Shown here: piece by piece, positions 1 to 8,819 of the stretch
Layout: the number at the start of each line of letters is the position of its first letter
Numbering within the stretch: the stretch's first letter is position 1
Source: Mycobacterium sp. ITM-2016-00317
GTDB lineage: Bacteria > Actinomycetota > Actinomycetes > Mycobacteriales > Mycobacteriaceae
Reading direction: 5' to 3'
DNA length: 64,000 nt
Assembly (NCBI RefSeq): GCF_002968295.1
Contig: NZ_CP134399.1
Span: 4,836,001 to 4,900,000, forward strand
Made by a program: the position numbers and the translations under genes
Notes under the pieces: generated by a model
What the model saw: only the letters and a program-made list of their open reading frames with translations
Databases searched by the model: none
Told to the model about the DNA's origin: nothing

Positions 1-460
1 CGACGTCGTTGGTGGACCGGCTCACCACCCGGCCCGAGGTGTAGCGGTCGTGGAAGGCGATGTCGAGCCGGACGAACTGGCGGAAGACCCGGCGCCGCAG
101 TTCCAGCAGCACCTTCTGGCCGATCCGCCCGGACCGGCGCAGGAAGTACATCCGGCTGGTGGCCTGAACCACCACCACCGCGCACAACGCGACGACGACG
201 GTCAGCAGGGTGGTGGCCGGTCCCCCGTCGAGCAGCGGCGGGATCCCGTCGTCGATGCCCTTCTGCACCAGCAGCGGAACCGATAGGCGCGCCGCGTTCT
301 CCACCACGACGACGACGGCGAGCGCGGCGACCACCCAGCGGTAGGGACGCAGCAGCGAGTACAGCAGCGACCGCGCCTCGCGCTGCCGCGGCACCGTCTC
401 GTCGATCGGCAGATCCTGGCGTTCGTCGAACTTTCCGCGCCAGTCGGTTCCGGAACTCAC
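1..460 (-). CDS. ABC transporter half-molecule, N-terminal part (runs off left edge)
   Basis: Partial gene: the first 153 codons are present and the nucleotide-binding half lies outside the window. It starts at GTG 460, whose GTGA overlaps the stop of the next ABC gene, so the two are translationally coupled. The translation begins MSSGTDWRGKFDERQDLPI and continues into a hydrophobic helix (RWVVAALAVVVVVENAARLS), a second helix, and a DIAFHDRYTSGRVVSRSTND segment typical of the first intracellular loop of type IV ABC exporters. It is the third consecutive exporter gene of the operon and probably acts with one of the other two. Substrate unknown. Confidence 0.8.
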   Translation of the reverse strand, partial: MSSGTDWRGKFDERQDLPIDETVPRQREARSLLYSLLRPYRWVVAALAVVVVVENAARLSVPLLVQKGIDDGIPPLLDGGPATTLLTVVVALCAVVVVQATSRMYFLRRSGRIGQKVLLELRRRVFRQFVRLDIAFHDRYTSGRVVSRSTNDV

Positions 461-2418
461 CCGCGCCTCCCCAGGATCTCTTGGTCGAGGCGGCCGAGTT
501 CTTCGTCGTGGTCGAGTCGGGCGCGCTCCTCCTGTCCGATCGCCTGTTCTTCGCGCGAACGGTCGTCCTCCCAGTCGCATTCGCGTTCGCTGCCGTCGTC
601 GAGCTCGTCGTCGGCGGCCAGCAGGTAGCGGTACGCGGGCACCCCGGCCAGCAGTTCGGCGTGGGTGCCGGTGTGGGTGATGGTGCCGTTCTGCAGCAGC
701 GCCACCCGGTCGGCGAGAAGCACCGTCGACGCCCGGTGCGCCACCACGATGCCCGTCACCTGGTGCAGCACGCGGCGCAATGCCTCCTCGACGATCGCCT
801 CGGTGTGCACGTCGAGCGCGGACAGCGTGTCGTCGAGCACCAGGATGCGGGGTGCGGCCAGGATCGCGCGGGCCAGCGAAAGACGTTGGCGCTGACCGCC
901 GGACAGGCTCATGCCCTGCTCGCCGATGCGGGTGTCCAGGCCGAACGGAAGGTCGTAGACGAACTGCGCGGCAGCGACCTCGACGGCGCGGCGGACCTCG
1001 TCGTCGGTGGCCCGATCCTCACCGGAACGGCCCAGCGTGAGGTTCTCGGCGACCGACATCGAGAACAGCGTCGGATCCTCGAACGCGGTGGCCACCGTGC
1101 GGCGCAGCGCGTCCAGCGACAGCTCGCGGATGTCGTGCCCGTCAATGAGGATCTGGCCTTCGGTGACGTCGTAGAGCCGCGACATCAGCCCGGCCAGCAC
1201 CGACTTGCCCGACCCCGTCGCACCGACAAGCGCCACCGTCTCCCCGGGTTCGACGGTCAGGTTCACGTGCCGCAGGACCCATTTGTCCGGCTCGCCGGAC
1301 GGCGCCACTCGGTCCGAGTCGGGGAACCGGAAGCCCACGTCGACGAGTTCCAGCCGGCCGCTCTGCGGGGCCTGCGCGCGCGGGCCGTCGGTGATCTCCA
1401 GCGGCGCGTCGAAGATCTCGGCGATGCGGTTGGCCGCGGTGAACGACTCCTGGGTCATCGACAGCAGAAAGCCCAACGACGCGATCGGCCACACCAGCGA
1501 CAGCATCATCGTGATGAACGCGACCAGGGTGCCCATCGTGACGTATCCATGCCCGGCCGCGTAGGCGCCGAAGCCGAGCACCACGATCAGGGTCAGGTTC
1601 GGGATGATCTCCAGCAGCGTCCAGAATTTCGCCGACACCGACACCCGGCTGACCTGGGTGTCGTACAGGTTGGTGAGCTGCTGGTCGAACCGCTCGTAGA
1701 CGTAGTCCTCGCGGCCGAACGACTTGACCACGCGCAGGCCCAGGGCGGCCTCCTCGACGTGGGTGGCGACGTGGCCGGCCTGGTCCTGCGCGAGCCGGGA
1801 CAGCCGGGTGTACTCCTGCTGGAAATGCAGCACCGTCAGCGTGATCGGCACGATCGAGACCAGCACGACCACGCCCAGCGGCCAGTACATCACCAGCAGG
1901 ATCGCCGTCACGATGGTGATCTGCAGGACATTGAGCATCAGGAAGATCAGACCGAACGACGAGAACCGGCGAATCGTGCTCAGGTCGTTCATGATTCGAG
2001 ACAGCAGCTGACCGGACTGCCACCGGCCGTGGAACGACATCGGCAGGATCTGCAGGCGCGCGTAGAGCTGCTTGCGGATGTCGGCCTCGACGCCCATCGT
2101 GGCGCGGGCCACCAGCCAGCGGCGGATGAACCACAGCACCGCTTCGGTGACGCCGACACCGACCGCCGCGGCACCGACCACCCACAGGCCCTGCTGGTCC
2201 TGGTGGCGCACCGGACCGTCGATCACGGCCTTGGTCATCAGCGGGATCGAGATGGTGGCCGCCAGGCTGGCCAGTGCGATGACGATCATCGCGATCCAGC
2301 GGCCCCGGTAGGGCAGCAGGTATGGCAGCATCCGCCACAGATCCGAGCTCGGCTTCACCCGTTCGGGTGGGGGCGCGATCGCGGGCGGCGCATACAGGGA
2401 GTCCCGGGTGTCAGCCAC
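457..2418 (-). CDS. ABC exporter half-transporter with a degenerate ATPase site
   Basis: A 653-residue fused membrane/ATPase half-transporter. Six transmembrane helices lie in about residues 40-325 and the nucleotide-binding domain in about 355-595. Visible motifs are Walker A GATGSGKS (399-406), signature LSGGQRQR (505-512), Walker B ILVLDD (525-530) and an H-loop VVAHR. The catalytic glutamate after Walker B is Asp530, and the Q-loop reads TAFEDPT, with Glu where Gln is usual. Such substitutions mark the degenerate half of heterodimeric exporters. The C-terminus is an acidic/basic charged tail of about 50 residues. It starts at GTG 2418, overlapping the upstream ABC gene by 8 nt. Likely partner: the canonical half-transporter just upstream. 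Substrate unknown. Confidence 0.88.
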   Translation of the reverse strand: MADTRDSLYAPPAIAPPPERVKPSSDLWRMLPYLLPYRGRWIAMIVIALASLAATISIPLMTKAVIDGPVRHQDQQGLWVVGAAAVGVGVTEAVLWFIRRWLVARATMGVEADIRKQLYARLQILPMSFHGRWQSGQLLSRIMNDLSTIRRFSSFGLIFLMLNVLQITIVTAILLVMYWPLGVVVLVSIVPITLTVLHFQQEYTRLSRLAQDQAGHVATHVEEAALGLRVVKSFGREDYVYERFDQQLTNLYDTQVSRVSVSAKFWTLLEIIPNLTLIVVLGFGAYAAGHGYVTMGTLVAFITMMLSLVWPIASLGFLLSMTQESFTAANRIAEIFDAPLEITDGPRAQAPQSGRLELVDVGFRFPDSDRVAPSGEPDKWVLRHVNLTVEPGETVALVGATGSGKSVLAGLMSRLYDVTEGQILIDGHDIRELSLDALRRTVATAFEDPTLFSMSVAENLTLGRSGEDRATDDEVRRAVEVAAAQFVYDLPFGLDTRIGEQGMSLSGGQRQRLSLARAILAAPRILVLDDTLSALDVHTEAIVEEALRRVLHQVTGIVVAHRASTVLLADRVALLQNGTITHTGTHAELLAGVPAYRYLLAADDELDDGSERECDWEDDRSREEQAIGQEERARLDHDEELGRLDQEILGRRG

Positions 2419-4387
2419 TTAGGACATCTTCCCATTGCGCGCAAGCGGTTAACTCCTCCGCCGAACCGCCGTTCCGGCACCGGGAGCTTGCGTGCGTGCC
2501 TGCCGGCGGGCACGTCCCGCGGGAGATCCCGAACTGGGTGCGGTACAGCTCGGCGTACCGGCCGCCGCGCGCCAGCAGCTGCTGGTGGTCGCCACGCTCG
2601 ACGATGCGCCCGTCCTCGACGACGAGGATGACGTCGGCGGCGCGCACCGTGGACAGCCGGTGGGCGATCACGATCGACGTGCGCCCGGCGAGCGCCTCGG
2701 CCAGCGCAGCCTGCACCGCGGCCTCGGACTCGGAGTCCAGCGACGCGGTGGCCTCGTCGAGGATCACCACCTGCGGGGACGCCAGCAGCACCCGCGCGAT
2801 CGTCAGGCGCTGCCGCTGCCCGCCCGAGAGCCGGTAGCCGCGCTCCCCCACCACCGTGTCCAGACCGTCGGGCATCGCCGCGACGACGTCGTCGAGCCTG
2901 GCCCGGCGCAGCGCCTCCCACAGCTCGTCGTCGGTGGCGGCCGGCACCGCCAGGGTCAGGTTGGCGCGGATGGACTCGTGGAACAGGTGACCGTCCTGGG
3001 TGACCATGCCGACGGTGCGCTTCAACGACGCGAACGTCACGTCCCGGATGTCGACGCCGTTGAGTCGGATCGCACCGTCTTGGACGTCGTACAGGCGGGC
3101 CACCAGCGACGCGATCGTGGACTTGCCCGCCCCGGACGATCCGACCAACGCCACGACCTGCCCGGCCCGCGCGGTGAACGAGATGCCGTGCAGCACCTCT
3201 TCCCCGCCTCGGTCGTCCAGTTCGGCGACCTCCTCCAGCGAGGCCAACGACACCTGGTCGGCGGCCGGATACGAGAACCGGACATCGTCGAATTCCACGG
3301 TGACCGGCCCCCGCGGCACCTCGACCGCCCCGGGACGTTCCCGGATCAGCGGCACCAGGTCCAGTACCTCGAAGACCCGCTCGAAGCTGACCAGCGCCGT
3401 GGCGATCTCCACCCGGGCGTTGGCCAGCGCGGTCAGCGGCGCGTACAGCCGGGTCAGCAGCAACGCCAGCGACACGATCTCGCCCGCCTGCAGGTGCCCG
3501 CCGAGCGCGAGCGCGCCGCCGAGTCCGTAGACCAGCGCCAACGCCAGCGCCGACATCAACGTCAGCGAGTTCATGAACGTCGACTGCAGCATCGCGGTGC
3601 GCACCCCGATGTCGCGCACCCGACCGGCCCGTACGGCGAACTCGCGTGACTCGGCGCCGCTGTCGCCGAACAGTTTCACCAACGTCGCGCCCGGCGCGGA
3701 GAAACGTTCGGTCATCTGGGTGTTCATCGTCGCGTTGTGGGCGGCGGCCTCGCGTGAGAGCCGGGCCATCGCGGAGCCGATGCGGCGCGCGGGGATCAGG
3801 AAAAGCGGCAGTACCACCAGCGCCGAGAGCGTGATCTGCCACGAGATGCTGAGCATCACCGCCAGCGTCAAGGTCAGCGTGACCAGGTTGGACACGATGC
3901 CGGACAAGGTGTCGGAGAACGCGCGCTGAGCGCCCATCACGTCGTTGCCGAGTCGGCTGACCAGCGCGCCGGTGCGGGTGCGGGTGAAGAACGCCACGGG
4001 CATGCGCTGCACATGGTCGAACACCGCGGTGCGCAGGTCCAGGATCAGGCCCTCACCGATGTTCGACGACAGCCACCGGGTGAGCAGCGCGACGCCCGTC
4101 TCGGCGACCGCGACGGCGGCGATGATCCCGGCCAGCGCAACCACCACGCCCACGCTGCCCGCGCCGGTGATCTCGTCCACCACGCGCCCGGCCAGCAACG
4201 GGGTCGCCACCGTCAACACCGCACCCACCACGCTGACCGCGACGAACACCGCTAACCGCCGGTGGTGGCGGGCGGCGAACCGCCAGATCCTGCCGAGCAA
4301 CCGGCGGTCGGCCAGCGAATGCAGGTCGCCGCCGCGCGCGTGGGTCTGCCGGTACAGCGACTGCCGGGCGACCGTTTCCAAGCTCAT
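2411..4387 (-). CDS. ABC exporter half-transporter with canonical ATPase site
   Basis: Membrane domain followed by an NBD with Walker A (VGSSGAGKS), Q-loop VTQD, signature LSGGQRQR, Walker B VVILDE with the catalytic Glu intact, and IVIAHR. I place the start at ATG 4387 ([14 protein letters not shown]). A start seven codons upstream at 4408 would lie inside a palindrome in the promoter. A TACGGT hexamer ends 6 nt before this ATG, suggesting a leaderless transcript. The protein carries about 38 residues (from [10 protein letters not shown]) beyond the normal end of the ATPase domain, with two further Cys, of unknown role. It is first in the operon with the two ABC genes at lower coordinates and probably forms a heterodimer with the degenerate one. 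Substrate unknown. Confidence 0.88.
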   Translation of the reverse strand: MSLETVARQSLYRQTHARGGDLHSLADRRLLGRIWRFAARHHRRLAVFVAVSVVGAVLTVATPLLAGRVVDEITGAGSVGVVVALAGIIAAVAVAETGVALLTRWLSSNIGEGLILDLRTAVFDHVQRMPVAFFTRTRTGALVSRLGNDVMGAQRAFSDTLSGIVSNLVTLTLTLAVMLSISWQITLSALVVLPLFLIPARRIGSAMARLSREAAAHNATMNTQMTERFSAPGATLVKLFGDSGAESREFAVRAGRVRDIGVRTAMLQSTFMNSLTLMSALALALVYGLGGALALGGHLQAGEIVSLALLLTRLYAPLTALANARVEIATALVSFERVFEVLDLVPLIRERPGAVEVPRGPVTVEFDDVRFSYPAADQVSLASLEEVAELDDRGGEEVLHGISFTARAGQVVALVGSSGAGKSTIASLVARLYDVQDGAIRLNGVDIRDVTFASLKRTVGMVTQDGHLFHESIRANLTLAVPAATDDELWEALRRARLDDVVAAMPDGLDTVVGERGYRLSGGQRQRLTIARVLLASPQVVILDEATASLDSESEAAVQAALAEALAGRTSIVIAHRLSTVRAADVILVVEDGRIVERGDHQQLLARGGRYAELYRTQFGISRGTCPPAGTHASSRCRNGGSAEELTACAQWEDVLSG

Positions 4388-4393
4388 ATTTTC

Positions 4394-4424
4394 ACCGTAG
4401 AACCTCAACGAACATTGAGGTCAA
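4394..4424 (-). promoter_or_regulatory. MerR/SoxR-type promoter and operator for the ABC operon
   Basis: On the minus strand a -35 TTGACC (4419-4424) and a -10 TACGGT (4394-4399) are separated by 19 bp, the long spacer typical of MerR-family-activated promoters. The spacer is almost filled by the 18-bp palindrome CCTCAACGAACATTGAGG (4403-4420). Its outer six bases on each side are those of the classical SoxR box (CCTCAA...TTGAGG). Six bases follow the -10 before ATG 4387, so the transcript would be leaderless. The bases are seen directly; the regulator is inferred, and no MerR gene is in the window. Confidence 0.65.
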
Positions 4425-4504
4425 TCGCTTCCCCAGGCCACCGTCGGCGATCCGCGGGCACTACCTCCCACGACGGCGCCGCTTCATCGGGCAAGATTGC
4501 GTGC

Positions 4505-5206
4505 ATGGAAAGTGGCGTGGGCTCACCCAGGGTGCTCGTGGTCGACGACGATCCCGACGTGCTCGCCTCGCTCGAGCGCGGCCTGCGACTGTCCGGATTC
4601 GAGGTCTACACCGCCGTCGACGGCGCCGAGGCGCTGCGCAGCGCCACCGAGACGCGACCGGACGCGATCGTCCTCGACATCAACATGCCCGTGCTGGACG
4701 GGGTGTCCGTGGTGACCGCGCTGCGGGCGATGGACAACGACGTGCCGGTGTGTGTGCTCTCGGCGCGCTCGTCGGTCGATGACCGGGTCGCCGGGCTGGA
4801 AGCCGGTGCGGACGACTATCTGGTCAAGCCGTTCGTGCTGGCCGAGCTGGTGGCCAGGGTGAAGGCGCTGCTGCGGCGGCGCGGTTCGACGGCGACGTTC
4901 TCGTCGGAGACCATCACGGTGGGCCCGCTCGAAGTGGATATCCCCGGCCGGCGCGCGCGGGTGGACGGCGTGGACGTCGACCTGACCAAGCGTGAGTTCG
5001 ACCTGCTGGCCGTGCTCGCCGAGCACAAGACCGCCGTGCTGTCCCGCGCGCAGCTGCTGGAGCTGGTGTGGGGATACGACTTCGCCGCCGACACCAATGT
5101 CGTCGACGTGTTCATCGGCTACCTGCGGCGCAAGTTGGAGGCCAACGGCGCCCCGCGGCTGTTGCACACCGTGCGTGGGGTGGGATTCGTCCTCAGGCAG
5201 CAGTGA
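4505..5206 (+). CDS. prrA: Two-component response regulator PrrA
   Basis: A 233-residue OmpR/PhoB-family regulator. The receiver domain (about 8-120) has acidic pocket residues DDD at 14-16, phosphoacceptor Asp58 in [11 protein letters not shown], and the conserved Lys in YLVKPF. A C-terminal winged helix (about 135-231) carries LTKREFDLL and VWGYDF...[13 protein letters not shown]. The sequence is nearly that of M. tuberculosis PrrA as I remember it. I chose ATG 4505, which gives the family's usual N-terminus; in-frame upstream sequence reaching back to 4262 is antisense to the ABC gene. It is followed after 35 nt by the sensor kinase gene prrB. PrrA is essential in mycobacteria and linked to early intracellular adaptation and nitrogen/respiratory control. 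Confidence 0.95.
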   Translation: MESGVGSPRVLVVDDDPDVLASLERGLRLSGFEVYTAVDGAEALRSATETRPDAIVLDINMPVLDGVSVVTALRAMDNDVPVCVLSARSSVDDRVAGLEAGADDYLVKPFVLAELVARVKALLRRRGSTATFSSETITVGPLEVDIPGRRARVDGVDVDLTKREFDLLAVLAEHKTAVLSRAQLLELVWGYDFAADTNVVDVFIGYLRRKLEANGAPRLLHTVRGVGFVLRQQ

Positions 5207-5241
5207 TGAGCGCTTGCGCGAAGAACAGACGGCAGTAGGAC

Positions 5242-6591
5242 ATGGTCGCGCTGTCCCGCATCTTCCGTCGCACACCGTCACTGCGCACGCGGGTCGCGTT
5301 CGCCACCGCCATCGCCGCCGCGATCGTCGTCGGGATCGTCGGCACCGTGGTCTGGGTCGGCATCACCAACGACCGCAAGGAGCGGCTGGACCGCCGGCTC
5401 GACGAGGCGGCCGGCTTCGCCATCCCGTTCCTGCCCCGCGGGCTCGACGAGATCCCGAAGTCGCCGAACGACCAGGACGCGGTCATCACCATGCGCAGTG
5501 GCGGGCAGGTGACCTCCAATTCGGACGTCGTGCTGCCCGAACTGGAACCGGGTTACGCCGACACCTATGTCGACGGGGTGCGGTACCGGGTGCGCACGGT
5601 GCAGTTGTCGGCGCCGGAGCCCATGTCGGTGGCCGTCGGCGCCACCTACGAGTCGACGATCGCCGACACCAACAACCTGCACCGCCGGGTGCTGATCATC
5701 TGCACGCTGGCGGTCGGGGCCGCGACGTTCGGCGGGTGGCTGCTGGCTGCGTTCGCGGTGCGCCCGTTCCGGCGGCTGGCCCAGCAGACCCGCCAGATCG
5801 ACGCGGGCGACGAGGCCCCGGACATCGACATCCGCGGCGCCACCGAGGCGGTGGAGATCGCCGACGCGGTCAAGGGACTGGTGGAACGGGTGTGGGAGGA
5901 GCAGGGCCGGACCAAAGCCGCGCTGGCGTCGGCGCGCGACTTCGCGTCGGTGTCGGCGCACGAACTGCGCACCCCGCTGACGGCGATGCGCACCAACCTC
6001 GAGGTGCTGGCGACGCTGGACCTCTCCGAGGAGGGCCGCAAGGAGGTCGTCAACGACGTCATCCGCACGCAGTCGCGGATCGAGGCCACCCTCGGCGCGC
6101 TGGAGCGTCTCGCCCAGGGTGAGCTGTCCACCCAGGACGATCACGTGCCCGTCGACATCACCGAACTACTCGACCGGGCGGCGCACGACGCGATGCGCGT
6201 GTATCCCGACCTGGAGGTGTCGTTGGTGCCCGCGCCGACGGTGATCATCGTCGGACTGCCCGCCGGGCTGCGGTTGGCCGTCGACAACGCGATCGCCAAC
6301 GCAGTCAAGCACGGCGGCGCGTCCCGGGTGCAGTTGTCCGCGGTCAGCTCCCGTGAAGGTGTGGAGATCGCGGTCGACGACGACGGCGTCGGGGTTCCCG
6401 AGGAGGAACGCACGGTGGTGTTCGACCGGTTCGCGCGCGGGTCGACGGCGTCACACTCGGGTTCGGGCCTTGGTCTTGCGCTGGTCGCGCAGCAGGCCGA
6501 ATTGCACGGCGGCACAGCGACGTTGGAGCCCAGTCCGCTGGGCGGGGCGCGCCTGCTGCTGCGCCTGCCCGGACCGGGCGGGCAGCGCTAG
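5242..6591 (+). CDS. prrB: Sensor histidine kinase PrrB
   Basis: A 449-residue membrane sensor kinase. The first transmembrane helix is near residues 17-41, an extracytoplasmic sensor segment spans about 45-148, and a second helix about 150-172. A HAMP region follows (RPFRRLAQQTRQIDAGDE), then a HisKA box SVSAHELRTPLTAMRTNLE with phospho-His near residue 240, and an HATPase domain with N box (AVDNAIANAVKHGG), G1 DDDGVGV and G2 GSGLGLALV. It follows prrA after a short gap and phosphorylates PrrA. The start at ATG 5242 gives a short basic N-terminus ahead of the first membrane helix. Confidence 0.94.
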   Translation: MVALSRIFRRTPSLRTRVAFATAIAAAIVVGIVGTVVWVGITNDRKERLDRRLDEAAGFAIPFLPRGLDEIPKSPNDQDAVITMRSGGQVTSNSDVVLPELEPGYADTYVDGVRYRVRTVQLSAPEPMSVAVGATYESTIADTNNLHRRVLIICTLAVGAATFGGWLLAAFAVRPFRRLAQQTRQIDAGDEAPDIDIRGATEAVEIADAVKGLVERVWEEQGRTKAALASARDFASVSAHELRTPLTAMRTNLEVLATLDLSEEGRKEVVNDVIRTQSRIEATLGALERLAQGELSTQDDHVPVDITELLDRAAHDAMRVYPDLEVSLVPAPTVIIVGLPAGLRLAVDNAIANAVKHGGASRVQLSAVSSREGVEIAVDDDGVGVPEEERTVVFDRFARGSTASHSGSGLGLALVAQQAELHGGTATLEPSPLGGARLLLRLPGPGGQR

Positions 6592-6601
6592 CGGGCAGTT
6601 C

Positions 6602-6964
6602 TTATCGGGCGTTGAGCAGGTCGATGACGAAGATCAGAGTCTTGCCGGAGAGCCGGTGCCCGCTGCCTGCCGGACCGTAGGCCAGCTCCGGCGGGATGAT
6701 GAGCTGGCGGCGACCACCGACCTTCATCCCGGGAATGCCCTCCTGCCAGCCCTGGATCAGGCCGCGCAGCGGGAACTCGATCGACTCACCGCGGTTCCAG
6801 GAGCTGTCGAACTCCTCGCCGGTGTCGTACTCCACCCCGACGTAGTGCACCTCGACGTTGCCGCCCGGGACCGCCTCGGCGCCGTCGCCCACCACCAGGT
6901 CGGTGATGACCAGCTCGGCCGGCGGGGGTCCGTCAATGAACTCGATCTCGGGTTTGGAAGCCAC
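6602..6964 (-). CDS. FKBP-type peptidyl-prolyl isomerase
   Basis: About 120 residues making a single FKBP domain. It has VHYVGVEYDTGEEFDSSWNRGESIEFPL, the active-site GLIQGWQEGIPGMKVGGRR with its conserved Trp, PPELAYGP and LIFVIDLL. It should catalyse cis-trans isomerisation of prolyl bonds; with no signal peptide it is probably cytosolic. I set the start at GTG 6964 (MASKPEIEFIDG), which matches the usual family N-terminus. A TACTGT hexamer (6971-6976) ends 6 nt before this GTG and no Shine-Dalgarno is seen, so the message is probably leaderless. It is convergent with prrB, with only 10 nt between the stops. Confidence 0.9.
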   Translation of the reverse strand: MASKPEIEFIDGPPPAELVITDLVVGDGAEAVPGGNVEVHYVGVEYDTGEEFDSSWNRGESIEFPLRGLIQGWQEGIPGMKVGGRRQLIIPPELAYGPAGSGHRLSGKTLIFVIDLLNAR

Positions 6965-7180
6965 GACGCCACAGTACTGCGTGGCGGAACCGGCCGGTCG
7001 CGGCACAGGCGGGCGCGCAGACGAGCGATCCGTTTTACCTGTGAGCGCTGAGGGTATGCGCCGCAGATCGTGGGGACATTCGGAGACAACGACGACGGCA
7101 GGCCGGCACCGCCTTCAGCAGAGAGCGGTTCCTAGGCACGTGTCGGCGCGCCGGATCCGGTAGTGGGCGAGGGGGTGGAG

Positions 7181-8779
7181 ATGTCGTCAGAGACCGGCGC
7201 GGCCCCCGTCCAGAGCATCGTCGATGCGTGGCGTGCGCGGGTGCGGCGCCACCCCGAACATCCCGCACTCGCCTACTTCGACACGGTGCTCACCGCCCGC
7301 GAGGTCGACGACGCTTCCGATGCGCTCGCCGTTGCGTTTTCGGACATGGGCGTCTCCCGTGGTGACCGCGTCGGGATCTATCTGCAGAACATCCCCCAGT
7401 ACGCGATCACGTTCCTCGCGCTATGGAAGATCGGTGCGGCTGCGCTGCTCCTCAACCCGATGTACCGCGGACGCGAACTGCGCACCATCGTCGACGACGC
7501 GCAACCGGTGGGAATCGTCTGCGACGAACACGACGTCGAGGCCACCACGGAAACACTGCGCGGCAGCAGCGTCCGGTTCACGATCAGCACCAGCGGTCTC
7601 GATTTCCAGTCGCGCAACGACCCACGGGTGTTCCGGTCCACGGCGCGGCCCACAACGGCCGCCGACGATCTGGTGGATCTCATCCGGCGCAACCGCGGCC
7701 GCAGGCCTGCAGCGGACCCGCCCGCCGGTGCTGATCTGGCGCTGCTCGCCTACACCTCGGGTACCACCGGTCCGCCCAAGGGTGCGATGAACTCCCACGC
7801 GAACCTGCTCGCCACGGCACTCGACTTCGGCGAGCGCGTCGGCCTCGCGGACGGCGACGTGGTGTTCGCCGTCGCTCCGCTGTTCCACATCACCGGCGCC
7901 ATGCTCAACGCCGCGGTGGCGCTCGTCCGCGACTGTCTGCTGGTGTTCGCGAACAGGTTCGACGCCGCAGTGACCCTCGACGCCTTCGTCGAGCACCGGG
8001 TGACCTACACCATCGGCTCGATCACGGTGTTCAACGCGATCTCGGCGCTGCCGGAGGCGAGCGCCGAGCACTTCGAATCGGTGAAGGCCTTGTACTCGGG
8101 CGGCGCGCCCATCCCGCCAGCCACCGTCAAGGCGTTCGCGGCACGCTTCGGCCATTACATCCACAACGCCTACGGCATGACCGAGACCACCGCCGGCGTC
8201 GTCGCCGTCCCCCCGGGCACCGAGGCACCGGTGGACGCGACCAGTGGATCCCTGTCGGTCGGGCTCGCCCTGCCCCGGGTGCGCCTGCGCACCCTCGATC
8301 CGGCCGGGGAGCCGACACCTCCCGGGATCGCCGGTGAGCTCGAAGTCTCTGGGCCGCAGGTCGTTTCCGGCTACTGGCGCAACCCCGACGCATCCATGTC
8401 GACGATGCCCGATGGCCGGCTCCGCACCGGTGACGTCGCAATCATCGACGAGCAGGGCTGGGTGTACATCGTGGATCGGCTGAAAGACCAGATCAACGTG
8501 TCCGGCTACAAGGTGTGGCCCCGCGAGGTCGAGGACGCCCTCTACGAACATCCCGCGGTGTTCGAAGTCGCAGTCGTCAGTCACCCCGACGACTACCAGG
8601 GCGAGGCCGTGGTCGCCTACGTCGCGCTGCAACCAGGCGCGACCGCAAGCGAAGACGAGCTGATCGACTTCACGCGCGAACGACTCGCCGCCTACAAGCG
8701 ACCGAGAACCGTGCACGTCATCGCCGAACTCCCCAAGACCCCCACCGGAAAGATCAAACGAGCCGAACTCCGGCAATAA
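7181..8779 (+). CDS. Class I adenylate-forming acyl-CoA ligase
   Basis: About 532 residues. It has the P-loop YTSGTTGPPKG (about 191-201), the adenylation motif YGMTETT, the hinge region RTGDVAIIDEQGWVYIVDRLKDQINVSGYKVWPREVE, and a C-terminal PTGKIKR bearing the catalytic Lys. It should activate a carboxylic acid to an acyl-AMP and then a CoA thioester; the substrate cannot be read from sequence. Start ATG 7181 is chosen because AGGGGG lies 5 nt upstream; a GTG at 7163 is an alternative. It is followed after 40 nt by an MHS-family transporter, so the pair may import and activate one acid. The genes sit where M. tuberculosis has Rv0899-Rv0901, so they look like a local insertion. Confidence 0.88.
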   Translation: MSSETGAAPVQSIVDAWRARVRRHPEHPALAYFDTVLTAREVDDASDALAVAFSDMGVSRGDRVGIYLQNIPQYAITFLALWKIGAAALLLNPMYRGRELRTIVDDAQPVGIVCDEHDVEATTETLRGSSVRFTISTSGLDFQSRNDPRVFRSTARPTTAADDLVDLIRRNRGRRPAADPPAGADLALLAYTSGTTGPPKGAMNSHANLLATALDFGERVGLADGDVVFAVAPLFHITGAMLNAAVALVRDCLLVFANRFDAAVTLDAFVEHRVTYTIGSITVFNAISALPEASAEHFESVKALYSGGAPIPPATVKAFAARFGHYIHNAYGMTETTAGVVAVPPGTEAPVDATSGSLSVGLALPRVRLRTLDPAGEPTPPGIAGELEVSGPQVVSGYWRNPDASMSTMPDGRLRTGDVAIIDEQGWVYIVDRLKDQINVSGYKVWPREVEDALYEHPAVFEVAVVSHPDDYQGEAVVAYVALQPGATASEDELIDFTRERLAAYKRPRTVHVIAELPKTPTGKIKRAELRQ

Positions 8780-8819
8780 CCCCGCGATGCTGCGGTATCT
8801 CGCGAGAAAGTGACCCACG

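Noticed and set aside
481-2631. Long plus-strand reading (716 codons) opposite the first ABC genes
   Set aside because: It is antisense to a gene with all ABC motifs, and its product is rich in Arg/His/Gln with no domain; typical of high-GC shadow frames.
4262-4504. Longer PrrA start 81 codons upstream
   Set aside because: The extra sequence is antisense to the ABC gene and its promoter and is absent from known PrrA proteins.
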